Assembly (NCBI GenBank): GCA_017473615.1
Contig: JAFUKL010000005.1
Coordinates: 1 to 46,668, forward strand
DNA: 46,668 nt
Direction: 5' to 3'
DNA from: Muribaculaceae bacterium
Lineage (GTDB): Bacteria; Bacteroidota; Bacteroidia; Bacteroidales; Muribaculaceae
The notes below the pieces were generated by a model, which was not told where the DNA came from, did not search any database, and saw only the letters and a list, made by a program, of their open reading frames with translations. Each line of letters starts with the position of its first letter. The stretch's first letter is position 1. Made by a program: the position numbers and the translations under genes. Below, one piece after another: positions 16,396-24,309 of the stretch.

Positions 16396-17076
16396 CTATT
16401 CCGTAGGATATTCTCTTGAGCCGAAAATCGTGGTTCCGATTCTTATCATAGTGCTTCCTTCTTCTATGGCAATCGAGTAATCATCGCTCATTCCCATACT
16501 CACTTCTTTAAAATACGGTTTATCTTTAAAATATCCGGTTTTCAGTTCTTCATATATGTTTTTTATCTTTTTAAACTCCACACGCACAGTCGCCATGTCA
16601 TCGGTGTTGGTTGCCATACCCATCACTCCGCATACACGCACATTTTTCATGCGTTCCAATAGTCCGCTGTCAACAAGTGCAATACAATCTTCTTCTGAAA
16701 ATCCGAATTTCGATTCCTCTTGCGCCACATGCAATTGAAGCAATACATTCACAATGCGTCCCACTCGTACTGCCTCCGTGTCGATACATTCAAGCAAATA
16801 TGACGAATCCACACTATGTATCAACGACACATAGGGTACAAGTTTACGCACCTTATTCGTCTGTAAATGTCCTATAAAATGCCATTCCACATCATCGGGC
16901 ATAAGCACATACTTTTGTGCAAGTTCTTGCACCCGGCTTTCTCCAAAGATGCGCTGCCCTGCATCGTAAGCCTCACGCAATGCTTCTACATGATGGAATT
17001 TCGACACTGCCACGAGTCTCACGTCATCCGGAAGACTTTCTGTTATCGATTTTATTTTCCCCGCAATCCCTGACAT
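16396..17076 (-). CDS. YggS/PLPHP family pyridoxal-phosphate-binding protein
   Basis: The 226-residue protein has the alanine-racemase-like N-terminal barrel of PLPHP proteins. Lys26 in VAVSKFHH binds pyridoxal phosphate; FGESRVQELAQKY, WHFIGHLQTNKVR, SIHSVDS and MGMSDDYSIAIEEGSTMIRIGTTIFG follow in the family order. Members have no known enzyme activity and control the balance of vitamin B6 and amino or keto acids. It starts 5 bases after DUF4494 ends, so the two are one operon, a pairing I recall from other Bacteroidales. Confidence 0.93.
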   Translation of the reverse strand: MSGIAGKIKSITESLPDDVRLVAVSKFHHVEALREAYDAGQRIFGESRVQELAQKYVLMPDDVEWHFIGHLQTNKVRKLVPYVSLIHSVDSSYLLECIDTEAVRVGRIVNVLLQLHVAQEESKFGFSEEDCIALVDSGLLERMKNVRVCGVMGMATNTDDMATVRVEFKKIKNIYEELKTGYFKDKPYFKEVSMGMSDDYSIAIEEGSTMIRIGTTIFGSREYPTE

Positions 17077-17081
17077 TTCCT

Positions 17082-17546
17082 TTATCCTACCTGAGTAGCC
17101 GGATTCGATGATTTTTCACCCAATTTCACCGGATACACATCCATGATTGCTGTCTCTGTCACCGATGCAATTTCAAAATCAGCCATTGTACCTTTCATAT
17201 TTTCCATGAAATTGTCTACAGCCTTTTGAAATTCCGATGCCTGTACCAATGTCAATACCGCAGTCTTTTTTTCCACAGCAGTTTTTTCATCGATAGTGAT
17301 AATATTGTATTTCACATTATACCAACGGTCACCGGTTTCATCGAAAAAAATCTCGGCTATACGTGTTCTTTTCACTGCCGATACAGAAAATTCACCCGAT
17401 ATAAACGGTGTTATTTCTTCTATGATACGTGCCTCGGCCTCAGTAAACGACAACGCATCCACAAGATAAGGTTCGTTCACTTTCTTTTGCTGACCGGTTT
17501 CAAGCATCTTATCATATCTTACTTTACATTCAAACCAATTTGCCAT
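17082..17546 (-). CDS. DUF4494 domain protein
   Basis: The 154-residue protein begins MANWFECKVRYDKMLETG and contains VDALSFTEAEARIIEE and the late DVYPVKLGEK motif, the pattern of DUF4494, a Bacteroidota family of unknown function. No signal peptide or membrane segment is present, so it is probably cytoplasmic. It heads an operon with yggS 5 bases downstream and perhaps the MFS gene. The close coupling with a vitamin B6 homeostasis protein is its only functional clue. Confidence 0.85.
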   Translation of the reverse strand: MANWFECKVRYDKMLETGQQKKVNEPYLVDALSFTEAEARIIEEITPFISGEFSVSAVKRTRIAEIFFDETGDRWYNVKYNIITIDEKTAVEKKTAVLTLVQASEFQKAVDNFMENMKGTMADFEIASVTETAIMDVYPVKLGEKSSNPATQVG

Positions 17547-17594
17547 AATTCTTATACCTTTTTTATTTTTTATGTTTATTTCAAGTCTATGCTA

Positions 17595-17602
17595 CAAAAT
17601 TA
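17595..17602 (-). promoter_or_regulatory. Candidate -7 element for the DUF4494-yggS operon
   Basis: The minus strand reads TAATTTTG, a full TAnnTTTG match, 49 bases before the DUF4494 start codon. The -33 side is weak (GTTA about 20 bases upstream). Confidence 0.5.
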
Positions 17603-17728
17603 CACCATTTTTTTCAAGTGTATAACACATTCCGATGATAAAATGAGTAAAAACATCTAATATTTTTTTCATTGAAATATTGTTTTTTCTGTATAATTAT
17701 ATTTATTTTGCTAAAAAAGAACACGCCT

Positions 17729-17971
17729 ATGCCAAAGAGCCTCAACACTAAAGGCAAAAACAGCATATTCCGACGAATAGCTGATTTATATATCGACGGA
17801 TTCCGCAATATGACCGTCGGGCGTTCATTATGGATTCTTATCATCATCAAGTTATTCATCATGTTCGCCATTCTCAAGTTATTCTTTTTCCCCGACTTAC
17901 TGAATTCTACATACAACAATGACGAAGATCGTGCGCAGCACGTAAGAAATGAATTGCTTAAAAACAAATAA
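17729..17971 (+). CDS. DUF4492 small membrane protein, first gene of the cyd operon
   Basis: From ATG 17729 the protein has 80 residues (MPKSLNTKGKNSIFRRIADL). An ATG 57 bases upstream would add a hydrophobic, atypical stretch, so I prefer the inner start; it leaves the family's usual N-terminus with YIDGFRNMTVGRSLW. One membrane helix (about residues 34-55, LWILIIIKLFIMFAILKLFF) is followed by a short charged tail. The family is restricted to Bacteroidota and sits directly before cydA, 21 bases away here. This suggests an accessory or assembly role for cytochrome bd oxidase, perhaps comparable to CydX, but that is inference. Confidence 0.85.
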   Translation: MPKSLNTKGKNSIFRRIADLYIDGFRNMTVGRSLWILIIIKLFIMFAILKLFFFPDLLNSTYNNDEDRAQHVRNELLKNK

Positions 17972-17992
17972 ACCATAAAAACTTATATTATC

Positions 17993-19570
17993 ATGAATGA
18001 ATTGACATCACTTGTAGATTGGTCGAGAGCGCAATTTGCACTTACCGCAGCCTATCACTGGCTGTTTGTGCCACTCACCTTAGGATTATCGGTAATTGTC
18101 GCAGTTATGGAAACCATCTATTACCGCACACGCGACAAGAAGTGGTTAGGAACCACAAAGTTCTGGATGACACTATTCGCCATCAATTTCGCTATAGGTG
18201 TCGCTACAGGTATCATTCTTGAGTTTGAGTTCGGAACCAATTGGTCTAATTACAGTTGGTTTGTGGGTGATATTTTCGGTGCACCGTTGGCGATTGAAGG
18301 TCTGCTTGCTTTCTTCATGGAATCGACATTCTTCGCTGTAATGTTCTTCGGCTGGGAAAAGGTCAGCCCTCGTTTCCATCTTACCTCAACATGGCTTACC
18401 GCAGCCGGAGCAAGTATTTCGGCATTGTGGATTCTGATAGCAAACTCATGGATGCAATATCCTGTAGGTATGGAATTCGACCCCGCTCAGATGCGAAATG
18501 TAATGAATGACTTTTGGGCTTTGGTTTTATCTCCGGTTGCTATAAACAAAATCATACATTCAGTGTTCAGCGGTTGGGCGTTGGCAGGAGTTTTCGTAGT
18601 GGGCGTAAGTTCATGGCTGCTGCTTAAACGCCGAAACGTAGAGATGGCACTACGCAGTATTCGAGTAGGTGCATGGGTAGGATTTGCCGGTATACTTATC
18701 ACGGTATTTTCAGGTGATGGTTCGGCCAAGGTCGTCTCCAAAGTGCAACCAATGAAACTTGCAGCAATGGAGGGTCTTTATCACGGAGAACAAGGACAGT
18801 CCATAGCAGCATTCGGCATCTTAAACCCGGCAAAGACTCATGATAACGATGAGCCGCCGTTTCTGTTTGACATATCCATTCCCAAAGGGTTGTCATTCCT
18901 TGCCGAAGGCGACTTAAATGCATTCGTTCCCGGTATCTCCGATATAATAAACGGAGTAAAAGTCAGTAGCGAGGGTGATACACTCAATACCGTACCATAC
19001 GCCGAACGCATAGCAATAGGCAAAGAAGCTCACAAGGCATTAAAGCAATATGACGATGCAAAAAAAGCCGGAGATACCGCAGCTATGAATAAAGCCAACA
19101 TGGCATTGCAGAAGAACTTCAAGTACTTCGGCTACGGTTATTTCGATACACCTGAAGAGGCTATACCTAATGTTCCCATCACCTTTTACGCATTCCACAT
19201 AATGGTGATATTCGGTTCATATATATTACTTTTCTTTGTTATCGTATTGCTGTGTCTGTATAAAAAGAGCCTGACAAAACTGCTCACCGACAGCAAACCG
19301 GTACAATATTTGGCAATTTTATCCATTCCCGTGGTATGGATTTGCTCCGAAGCAGGATGGGTAGTCGCCGAAGTGGGCAGACAGCCGTGGGTCATAGAGG
19401 GACTTATGCCCACACGTGCAGCCATAAGCGATATCCCGACGACATCGGTCATCATAACGTTCTCTATCTTTGCCGCAGTATTCACAGGATTACTTGCTGC
19501 GGAATTGAACATACTTTTCAAGTTCATATCGAAAAAGTCAAAAGAAAACATCGACAACCCAACCATTTAA
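17993..19570 (+). CDS. cydA: Cytochrome bd ubiquinol oxidase subunit I
   Basis: The 525-residue integral membrane protein carries the haem ligands and proton-path residues of CydA at the expected offsets: His22 in AYHWLFVPLTLG, Glu102 and Glu110 in the LAIEGLLAFFMESTFF helix, and His189 in NKIIHSVFSG. The Met ligand lies in FHIMVIFGSY, and GRQPW is present near residue 462. The periplasmic Q-loop has a helical, Lys/Ala-rich insert (about residues 340-370). It oxidises menaquinol and reduces O2 to water at low oxygen, giving nanaerobic respiration. It is followed 12 bases later by cydB. Confidence 0.97.
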   Translation: MNELTSLVDWSRAQFALTAAYHWLFVPLTLGLSVIVAVMETIYYRTRDKKWLGTTKFWMTLFAINFAIGVATGIILEFEFGTNWSNYSWFVGDIFGAPLAIEGLLAFFMESTFFAVMFFGWEKVSPRFHLTSTWLTAAGASISALWILIANSWMQYPVGMEFDPAQMRNVMNDFWALVLSPVAINKIIHSVFSGWALAGVFVVGVSSWLLLKRRNVEMALRSIRVGAWVGFAGILITVFSGDGSAKVVSKVQPMKLAAMEGLYHGEQGQSIAAFGILNPAKTHDNDEPPFLFDISIPKGLSFLAEGDLNAFVPGISDIINGVKVSSEGDTLNTVPYAERIAIGKEAHKALKQYDDAKKAGDTAAMNKANMALQKNFKYFGYGYFDTPEEAIPNVPITFYAFHIMVIFGSYILLFFVIVLLCLYKKSLTKLLTDSKPVQYLAILSIPVVWICSEAGWVVAEVGRQPWVIEGLMPTRAAISDIPTTSVIITFSIFAAVFTGLLAAELNILFKFISKKSKENIDNPTI

Positions 19571-19582
19571 AACCGCATTGTT

Positions 19583-20731
19583 ATGATTACTTATAATTTT
19601 CTTCAAACGTATTGGTGGTTCCTGATTTCGGTATTGGGAGCAATCTTGGTATTCCTGCTTTTCGTTCAAGGCGGACAGACTTTATTATCTATGGAGAAGA
19701 ACGATATACGACGCAGCATGCTGATAAATGCTATCGGACGCAAATGGGAACTCACATTTACCACTCTTGTGGTTTTCGGCGGTGCGTTCTTCGCATCTTT
19801 CCCTCTGTTCTACTCCACAAGTTTCGGCGGTGCCTATTGGTTGTGGATGCTCATTCTTATAGGCTTTGTTTTGCAGGCAGTAAGTTATGAATACAGGAAG
19901 AAGAAAGGCAACATTTATGGGAAAAACACCTATGATACTTTCCTTGCCATAAATGGCATTCTTGCAACCGTATTATTAGGTGTAGCCGTAGCCATGTTCT
20001 TTTTCGGCGCCGAATTTACAATAAACAAGACCAATATCATAGACACAAAATCTCCCGTAATTTCTTCATGGGTTTCCACACATGGGCTTGAAGCTATCTG
20101 TAATAGGAAAAATCTCCTGCTTGGATTCACAGTTCTGTTTTTGGCAAGAACACAAGCACTTCTATATTTCAAAAATGCAATTGATGATGACGCCATAAGA
20201 GAACGTTCCTCAAAGTCACTTATTTTTAACGGAGGTTTTTTTGTCTTGTCGTTTTTAGGTTTTGTAGGTTTATTGCTCACAAGTGAAGGCTACGAAAGTA
20301 CTATTATTGACGGTGTGGAAACATTCACAGCCACACCATATAAGTATCTGCATAATTTTATCGACATGTGGTGGGCTGCAGCAGCATTCATAGTTGGTGT
20401 AATCTTGGTGCTGTATGCTATAATACGTTCCGCTTTCTCCAAATACTATACAAAAGGGATTTGGTTCAGCGGCATAGGCACTATGCTTGTGGTAATGTCG
20501 CTCTTTTGGATTGCCGGATACAACAACACCGCTTATTATCCGTCGCTACTTGACCCCGACAGTTCGTTATCCATCCGCAACAGTTCATCGAGCGAATTCA
20601 CGTTAACCGTCATGTCATGCGTATCACTCATCATTCCGTTTGTTGCAGCTTACATCATTTATTCGTGGCGGGCTTTAAGCAAAAAACCGATTACCGTAAA
20701 AGAAATGGAGGAATCATCCCATAAATACTGA
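19583..20731 (+). CDS. cydB: Cytochrome bd ubiquinol oxidase subunit II
   Basis: The 382-residue membrane protein has the CydB start (LQTYWWFLISVLGAILVFLLFVQGGQTLL cut short here; about residues 8-36) and eight to nine hydrophobic segments. It pairs with CydA, which holds the haems. Together with cydA and DUF4492 it forms a three-gene operon. No terminator is visible after it; instead the promoter of yigZ overlaps its stop codon region. Confidence 0.95.
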   Translation: MITYNFLQTYWWFLISVLGAILVFLLFVQGGQTLLSMEKNDIRRSMLINAIGRKWELTFTTLVVFGGAFFASFPLFYSTSFGGAYWLWMLILIGFVLQAVSYEYRKKKGNIYGKNTYDTFLAINGILATVLLGVAVAMFFFGAEFTINKTNIIDTKSPVISSWVSTHGLEAICNRKNLLLGFTVLFLARTQALLYFKNAIDDDAIRERSSKSLIFNGGFFVLSFLGFVGLLLTSEGYESTIIDGVETFTATPYKYLHNFIDMWWAAAAFIVGVILVLYAIIRSAFSKYYTKGIWFSGIGTMLVVMSLFWIAGYNNTAYYPSLLDPDSSLSIRNSSSSEFTLTVMSCVSLIIPFVAAYIIYSWRALSKKPITVKEMEESSHKY

Positions 20732-20749
20732 GATGTCGTTTTTTATAGC

Positions 20750-20757
20750 TATCTTTG
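20750..20757 (+). promoter_or_regulatory. Promoter -7 element of yigZ
   Basis: TATCTTTG is a full TAnnTTTG match; 19 bases upstream lies ACTG, a partial TTTG, which overlaps the end of cydB. The start codon follows 17 bases after the element. Confidence 0.6.
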
Positions 20758-20774
20758 CACATATTTGAATAAAG

Positions 20775-21374
20775 ATGGCAGATTTCTTTAAAACCATAAA
20801 AGATACTTCGGAGGGATTGTATAAAGAGAAAATGAGTAAATTCATCTCTTTTGCAATCCCTGTATCAAGCGCAGAAGAAGCTAAAGAGATTGTCAAGGTA
20901 TATCAAAAGAAATACTATGACGCACGCCATGTGTGCTGGGCATACATGATAGGAACTGCTCGCTCGGAATTTTACAGTAACGACAACGGAGAGCCATCGG
21001 GCACTGCCGGTAAACCCATACTCGGGCAAATTAATTCATATGAACTCACTAACATACTGATTGTCGTAATACGCTATTTCGGAGGAATCAAATTAGGAAC
21101 ATCAGGGCTTATCGTGGCATATAAGACAGCTGCCGCCGATGCTATCGAAAACGGCGAAATCATTGAATGCCATGAACAGGCACAATTGTCATTCAATTTT
21201 CCTTATTTATCGATGAACAGCGTAATGAAACTTGTGAAAGATACCGGGGTAAACATCATAAACCAGATTTTCGACAACGATTGCAGTATGACAATCGAGA
21301 CTAATGCTGATGATATACCGTCATTCCGTAATCGTCTTATTGATATAGACGGCGTATCTGTCATAGAAGAGTGA
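20775..21374 (+). CDS. YigZ/IMPACT family protein
   Basis: The 199-residue protein carries the UPF0029 signature: RHVCWAYMIG, then SNDNGEPSGTAGKPILG, then VVIRYFGGIKLGTSGLI. The C-terminal ferredoxin-like domain is present (about residues 130-199). The eukaryotic relative IMPACT modulates translational control through GCN2; the bacterial role is not established. It has its own promoter. Its stop codon shares a base with a palindrome that overlaps the convergent neighbour. Confidence 0.9.
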   Translation: MADFFKTIKDTSEGLYKEKMSKFISFAIPVSSAEEAKEIVKVYQKKYYDARHVCWAYMIGTARSEFYSNDNGEPSGTAGKPILGQINSYELTNILIVVIRYFGGIKLGTSGLIVAYKTAAADAIENGEIIECHEQAQLSFNFPYLSMNSVMKLVKDTGVNIINQIFDNDCSMTIETNADDIPSFRNRLIDIDGVSVIEE

Positions 21375-21407
21375 GAAGCTGTTTTGAATTTTATTCAAAC
21401 AACTTCT
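21374..21407. repeat. 34-bp palindrome, bidirectional terminator and minimal copy of the intergenic repeat family
   Basis: The 34 bases read as an almost perfect palindrome: AGAAGCTGTTTTGAAT, then TT, then TATTCAAACAACTTCT with two mismatches. Its two halves resemble the two ends of the 197-bp elements at 34309 and 44052 joined without the middle. It lies between convergent genes, overlapping the yigZ stop by one base and encoding the last residues of the acetyltransferase, and probably terminates both. Confidence 0.6.
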
Positions 21408-21963
21408 GACACTGCAATTTCTTCTTCACCTTGGCAGGATTGCCTGCCACAAGACTATCATCGGGGACATCATGCGTTACCACACTGCCAGCAGCCACAA
21501 TACACCGGTCGCCTATTGTAACGCCGGGACATATTATCGCACCACCGCCTATCCAGCAGTCTCTACCAATCTTGACAGGATATGCATATTCCTGCGGTGC
21601 TCTGCGCTCCAAATAATTCCTCGGATGTTGCGGTGTATATATTTGAACATTTGGACCGATAAGCGTATAATCACCTATAGTTATATCCGCTCCGTCAAGA
21701 AAAGTACAACAATTATTCACAAACACATTTTCCCCTAAATGCAATCCATGACCGTGATCACAGTAGAACGGCGGAACTATCGTGGCAGTATCGGGAATAC
21801 CCGGTATAAGAGTTCTTAACAAACTGCGATATTCAGGCTCTACACCACTGCATCGATTCATCCGAGAGGTTATCTCATGCGCACGATTAATACTTTCAGC
21901 GATTGAAGAATCACTTGTGTTGGCAAGCTCGCAGCTACGCATCTTTTCAAATTCTGTTTTCAT
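21391..21963 (-). CDS. Sugar O-acetyltransferase (maltose/galactoside acetyltransferase type)
   Basis: The 190-residue protein has an N-terminal helical cap (Mac domain, residues 5-55, with EKMRSCELANTSD) and a left-handed beta-helix from about residue 65, with hexapeptide repeats such as ITIGDYTLIGPNVQI and VTIGDRCIVAAGSVV. The active-site His lies in YTPQHP. It transfers acetyl from acetyl-CoA to a sugar hydroxyl. It overlaps the upstream HAD gene by 4 bases (ATGA), so the two are translationally coupled. The last codons lie within a palindrome shared with the end of yigZ. Confidence 0.92.
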   Translation of the reverse strand: MKTEFEKMRSCELANTSDSSIAESINRAHEITSRMNRCSGVEPEYRSLLRTLIPGIPDTATIVPPFYCDHGHGLHLGENVFVNNCCTFLDGADITIGDYTLIGPNVQIYTPQHPRNYLERRAPQEYAYPVKIGRDCWIGGGAIICPGVTIGDRCIVAAGSVVTHDVPDDSLVAGNPAKVKKKLQCQKLFE

Positions 21964-22682
21964 AAAATCGACTTAATTTCTTCAAGAGAATCAACAACCA
22001 CATCGGCATCGGAAACGATGTTTCTATCAAATCCCTTTATATTAAACAAGACTGTATGCCAACCGGCATTTTTCGCCCCTTGAACATCAGCGTCATAATT
22101 ATCTCCTATCATCACTGTGGTTTCGGCTGTAGCTCCTGTAACGTCAAGAGCATAATCAAAGATTCCGCGCAGCGGTTTTGTAATACCGCAATCATCACTC
22201 AATACCAAATGATGTATAAAATGTTCTATTCCGCTGCTGCGAAGTTTCCTCAGTTGTACTTCTTGAAATCCATTACTCAGAATATTAACATCATATTTAG
22301 CCACAAGATACTCAAGCAATTCTTTTGCACCCGGTACAAGTTTACTCAACGATGAAAGATAAAACAAGTATTCATCATCTACATCTGCGGCAAGTTTTTT
22401 CAAGTCCACACCCTGCACACCTATTTTTTCAAGCGTATATCTGAATCGTTCAGTGACAAGAAAATCCTTTTCTATCTTACCATAGTGATACAAATCCCAA
22501 AGCTCCAAATTTTTAGCGGCATAAATGTCTCGAAAGTGGGTATATTCAGGACTATACTCAGCTAATCCGAACTTATCATACACATGACGCAAAGCCACCT
22601 TGCTGTTTTCTGTAAACCACCATACTGTATCATCAAGGTCAACAAATACGGTCTTTATATTGCTCCAATCCGTTTTCATCAT
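21960..22682 (-). CDS. YjjG-type HAD phosphatase (noncanonical pyrimidine nucleotidase)
   Basis: The 240-residue HAD protein has motif I VDLDDTVWWF (Asp15 and Asp17), motif II ILSNGF, and motif IV MIGDNYDADVQGAKNAGW. The helical C1 cap between them (about residues 25-100) fits the YjjG group. Such enzymes dephosphorylate nucleoside monophosphates and can remove modified pyrimidines. The second Met may be the true start. It is co-transcribed with the sugar acetyltransferase. Confidence 0.88.
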   Translation of the reverse strand: MMKTDWSNIKTVFVDLDDTVWWFTENSKVALRHVYDKFGLAEYSPEYTHFRDIYAAKNLELWDLYHYGKIEKDFLVTERFRYTLEKIGVQGVDLKKLAADVDDEYLFYLSSLSKLVPGAKELLEYLVAKYDVNILSNGFQEVQLRKLRSSGIEHFIHHLVLSDDCGITKPLRGIFDYALDVTGATAETTVMIGDNYDADVQGAKNAGWHTVLFNIKGFDRNIVSDADVVVDSLEEIKSIL

Positions 22683-22813
22683 CTTATATTTTCAGCAAAA
22701 ATAGCAAAATTCATCCACTTCACCACAAATCCACTTCAATTTACATCATAAATAATGAAACAAGCGCACTGTCAAAAAGCTGCTACATAAATATAAATTA
22801 AGAAGACGTTTGA

Positions 22814-22855
22814 ACGTGTTATTACACGTTTTAAGAAAATTCAAAACAGTTTCTC
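22814..22855 (+). repeat. Hairpin and solo end of the intergenic repeat family
   Basis: The 237-base region between the divergent HAD and doxX genes holds AACGTGT paired with ACACGTT (22814-22831), and then AAGAAAATTCAAAACAGTTTCT-like sequence (22834-22855), which matches the right end of the repeat at 34309-34506 at 20 of 22 bases. No left end is found nearby. The segment may be a decayed copy. Confidence 0.4.
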
Positions 22856-22919
22856 AGATTCTAAACAAAATTCAATATTTTTTGTTAGTTATTAAAATAA
22901 CTTTTAAAATCAATGTATT

Positions 22920-23369
22920 ATGACTCTTATTTATCGTTTCTTATTTCCTGAAAGTAACGCTAACAAGCGTACCTCATTGCTGATTCTGGCATTAAGAATT
23001 CTTTTCGGTCTTTTACTGATGTCACACGGTGTACAGAAATGGTCGCAATTTGACGCACTCAGTACCACATTCCCCGACCCGATAGGTCTCGGCAGTCAAT
23101 TTTCTCTCGTTCTCGCTATTTTTGCCGAACTGTTCTGTTCCATGCTCTTTATCGTAGGTTTTCTTTACAGAGCGGCTCTATTACCTATGATAACAACTAT
23201 GGGTGTAGCGTTTTTCAAAATACATGGCGGAAGTATCGTAACGGGAGGGGAACTCGCATTCATCTACCTTACCGTATTCATTATTCTGTTTATCACCGGC
23301 TCCGGCAGGTTCTCAATAGACAATTTCATTTCACAATTAACTAAGAAAAAAAGTTCAACGGAGATGTGA
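22920..23369 (+). CDS. DoxX family membrane protein
   Basis: The 149-residue protein has four membrane segments, beginning with LLILALRILFGLLLMSHGVQKW, where RxxxGxxxxxHGxxK is the DoxX signature, and GLGSQFSLVLAIFAELFCSMLFIVGF. The family's biochemical role is poorly defined, with links to thiol and redox systems. It stands alone between the HAD gene and HU, with about 240 bases on each side. No clear promoter or terminator was found for it. Confidence 0.88.
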   Translation: MTLIYRFLFPESNANKRTSLLILALRILFGLLLMSHGVQKWSQFDALSTTFPDPIGLGSQFSLVLAIFAELFCSMLFIVGFLYRAALLPMITTMGVAFFKIHGGSIVTGGELAFIYLTVFIILFITGSGRFSIDNFISQLTKKKSSTEM

Positions 23370-23542
23370 CTCCAATATAACACGGCATCTACGAAGCACA
23401 CTTTTTAAACTATTTCTTAACAAAATCGCGAAAAAACCGATTTTACAGCTAAAAATTTTGCGCTAAGCCGTTTATATTTCAAAAAATATTCCGATATTTG
23501 CAAAACATTTCCGAAAGGCAGGTACAAGCATGCCCGAAAGAA

Positions 23543-23588
23543 GTGCAAAAAGTGATTTTCTACAGAAAGCACTTTATTGTTTTTGCAC
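23543..23588 (+). other. Hairpin in the leader of the HU gene
   Basis: GTGCAAAAA (23543-23551) pairs with TTTTTGCAC (23580-23588), and inner AGTG can pair with CACT. It lies 37 bases before the HU start in a 256-base intergenic region. The T-rich arm could act as a terminator or a leader structure. A weak promoter-like GATATTTG is seen near 23495, which would place the hairpin in the mRNA. Confidence 0.4.
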
Positions 23589-23624
23589 ATATAATTTATA
23601 ACATAATTAAAGTTTTCAACTAAA

Positions 23625-23912
23625 ATGACTAAAGCAGATATCGTAAACGAGATTTCTAAATCAACCGGAATCGACAAGTCTTCTGTTCTTGAAACAGTAG
23701 AAAAGTTCATGGAAATTGTTAAGGATTCTCTTGCAAACGAAGAAGACGTTTTCTTGAGAGGTTTTGGTAGCTTCATTGTGAAGACTCGTTCACAAAAGAC
23801 AGCACGCAACATTTCCAAGGGAACAACTATCATCATCCCGGAACACAAAATTCCTGCATTCAAGCCGGCTAAAGTGTTCATGGAACAAGTAAAGCAGAAC
23901 GATAACAAATAA
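23625..23912 (+). CDS. HU/IHF family DNA-binding protein
   Basis: The 95-residue protein has the HU pattern: MTKADIVNEISKSTGIDKSS, the LRGFGSF signature at about residues 45-51, and the DNA-arm TARNISKGTTIIIPEHKIPAFKPAKVF. It binds and bends DNA as a dimer, compacting the nucleoid. The next gene is a tiny basic protein 105 bases downstream, before the RNase G gene. Confidence 0.95.
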   Translation: MTKADIVNEISKSTGIDKSSVLETVEKFMEIVKDSLANEEDVFLRGFGSFIVKTRSQKTARNISKGTTIIIPEHKIPAFKPAKVFMEQVKQNDNK

Positions 23913-24017
23913 GAGAGAGATTGAATAGACTTTTTCTTCCGGAATCTACTCATTACAAATGAAGAGCCGGCGGTAAAAGCACAAAAATATTTATTAATCT
24001 TTAAACTAAGTACAATT

Positions 24018-24107
24018 ATGCCAAACGGAAAGAAGCATAAGAGACACAAGATGTCTACGCACAAGCGCAAAAAGAGACTTAGAAAGAATAGACATAAGAA
24101 GAAATAA
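24018..24107 (+). CDS. 29-residue basic protein, AURKAIP1/COX24 (bS22-like) domain
   Basis: This small frame from ATG 24018 to TAA 24105-24107 encodes 29 residues: MPNGKKHKRHKMSTHKRKKR, then LRKNRHKKK. About 20 of 29 are Lys, Arg or His. The KRHKMSTHKRKKRLRKNRHK pattern matches the COX24/AURKAIP1 C-terminal domain, which is related to mitoribosomal mS38 and mycobacterial bS22. That points to a small-subunit ribosomal protein, which is inference. I recall nearly the same peptide in other Bacteroidales. It has an A/T-rich leader without a Shine-Dalgarno sequence, lies after HU, and is followed by a hairpin. It is short enough to be missed by many gene finders. Confidence 0.8.
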   Translation: MPNGKKHKRHKMSTHKRKKRLRKNRHKKK

Positions 24108-24138
24108 TATTTCTAACCTTTCTAATTAAAGTCATATC

Positions 24139-24202
24139 AAGAACAAACATAATGAGTGCAACATTCCGTAAGTATCTTCATTAGGTTTGTTCTTTGTGCT
24201 TT
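24139..24202 (+). terminator. Long hairpin after the COX24-like gene, probable terminator
   Basis: AAGAACAAAC (24139-24148) pairs with GTTTGTTCTT (24185-24194), and the next bases TAATGA pair with TCATTA (24150-24155 with 24178-24183) across a single mismatch. TGTGCTTTT follows, a modest T run. It probably ends the HU/COX24-like unit, perhaps partially. Confidence 0.6.
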
Positions 24203-24207
24203 TGACA

Positions 24208-24281
24208 GTTGCATTTTTGCAACCGTATTTTATTGAACCTACCCGATTACGGGTATAAGACTTGTTGAGAAGAAACAAGTC
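24208..24281 (+). promoter_or_regulatory. Three consecutive hairpins in the RNase G/E leader
   Basis: GTTGCA pairs with TGCAAC (24208-24223); ACCCG pairs with CGGGT (24241-24254); GACTTGTT pairs with AACAAGTC (24259-24281, perfect 8 bp). They fill the space upstream of the RNase G/E start codon at 24310. A chain of stems before an RNase E-family gene resembles the autoregulatory 5' leader of E. coli rne, but without homology visible by eye. Confidence 0.5.
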
Positions 24282-24309
24282 CTGACATTATTTTAAAAAA
24301 ACTTCTAAA

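Noticed and set aside
22814-22831. Terminator between the HAD gene and doxX
   Set aside because: The 7-bp stem is between divergent genes and has no T run in either direction, so it does not fit a terminator.
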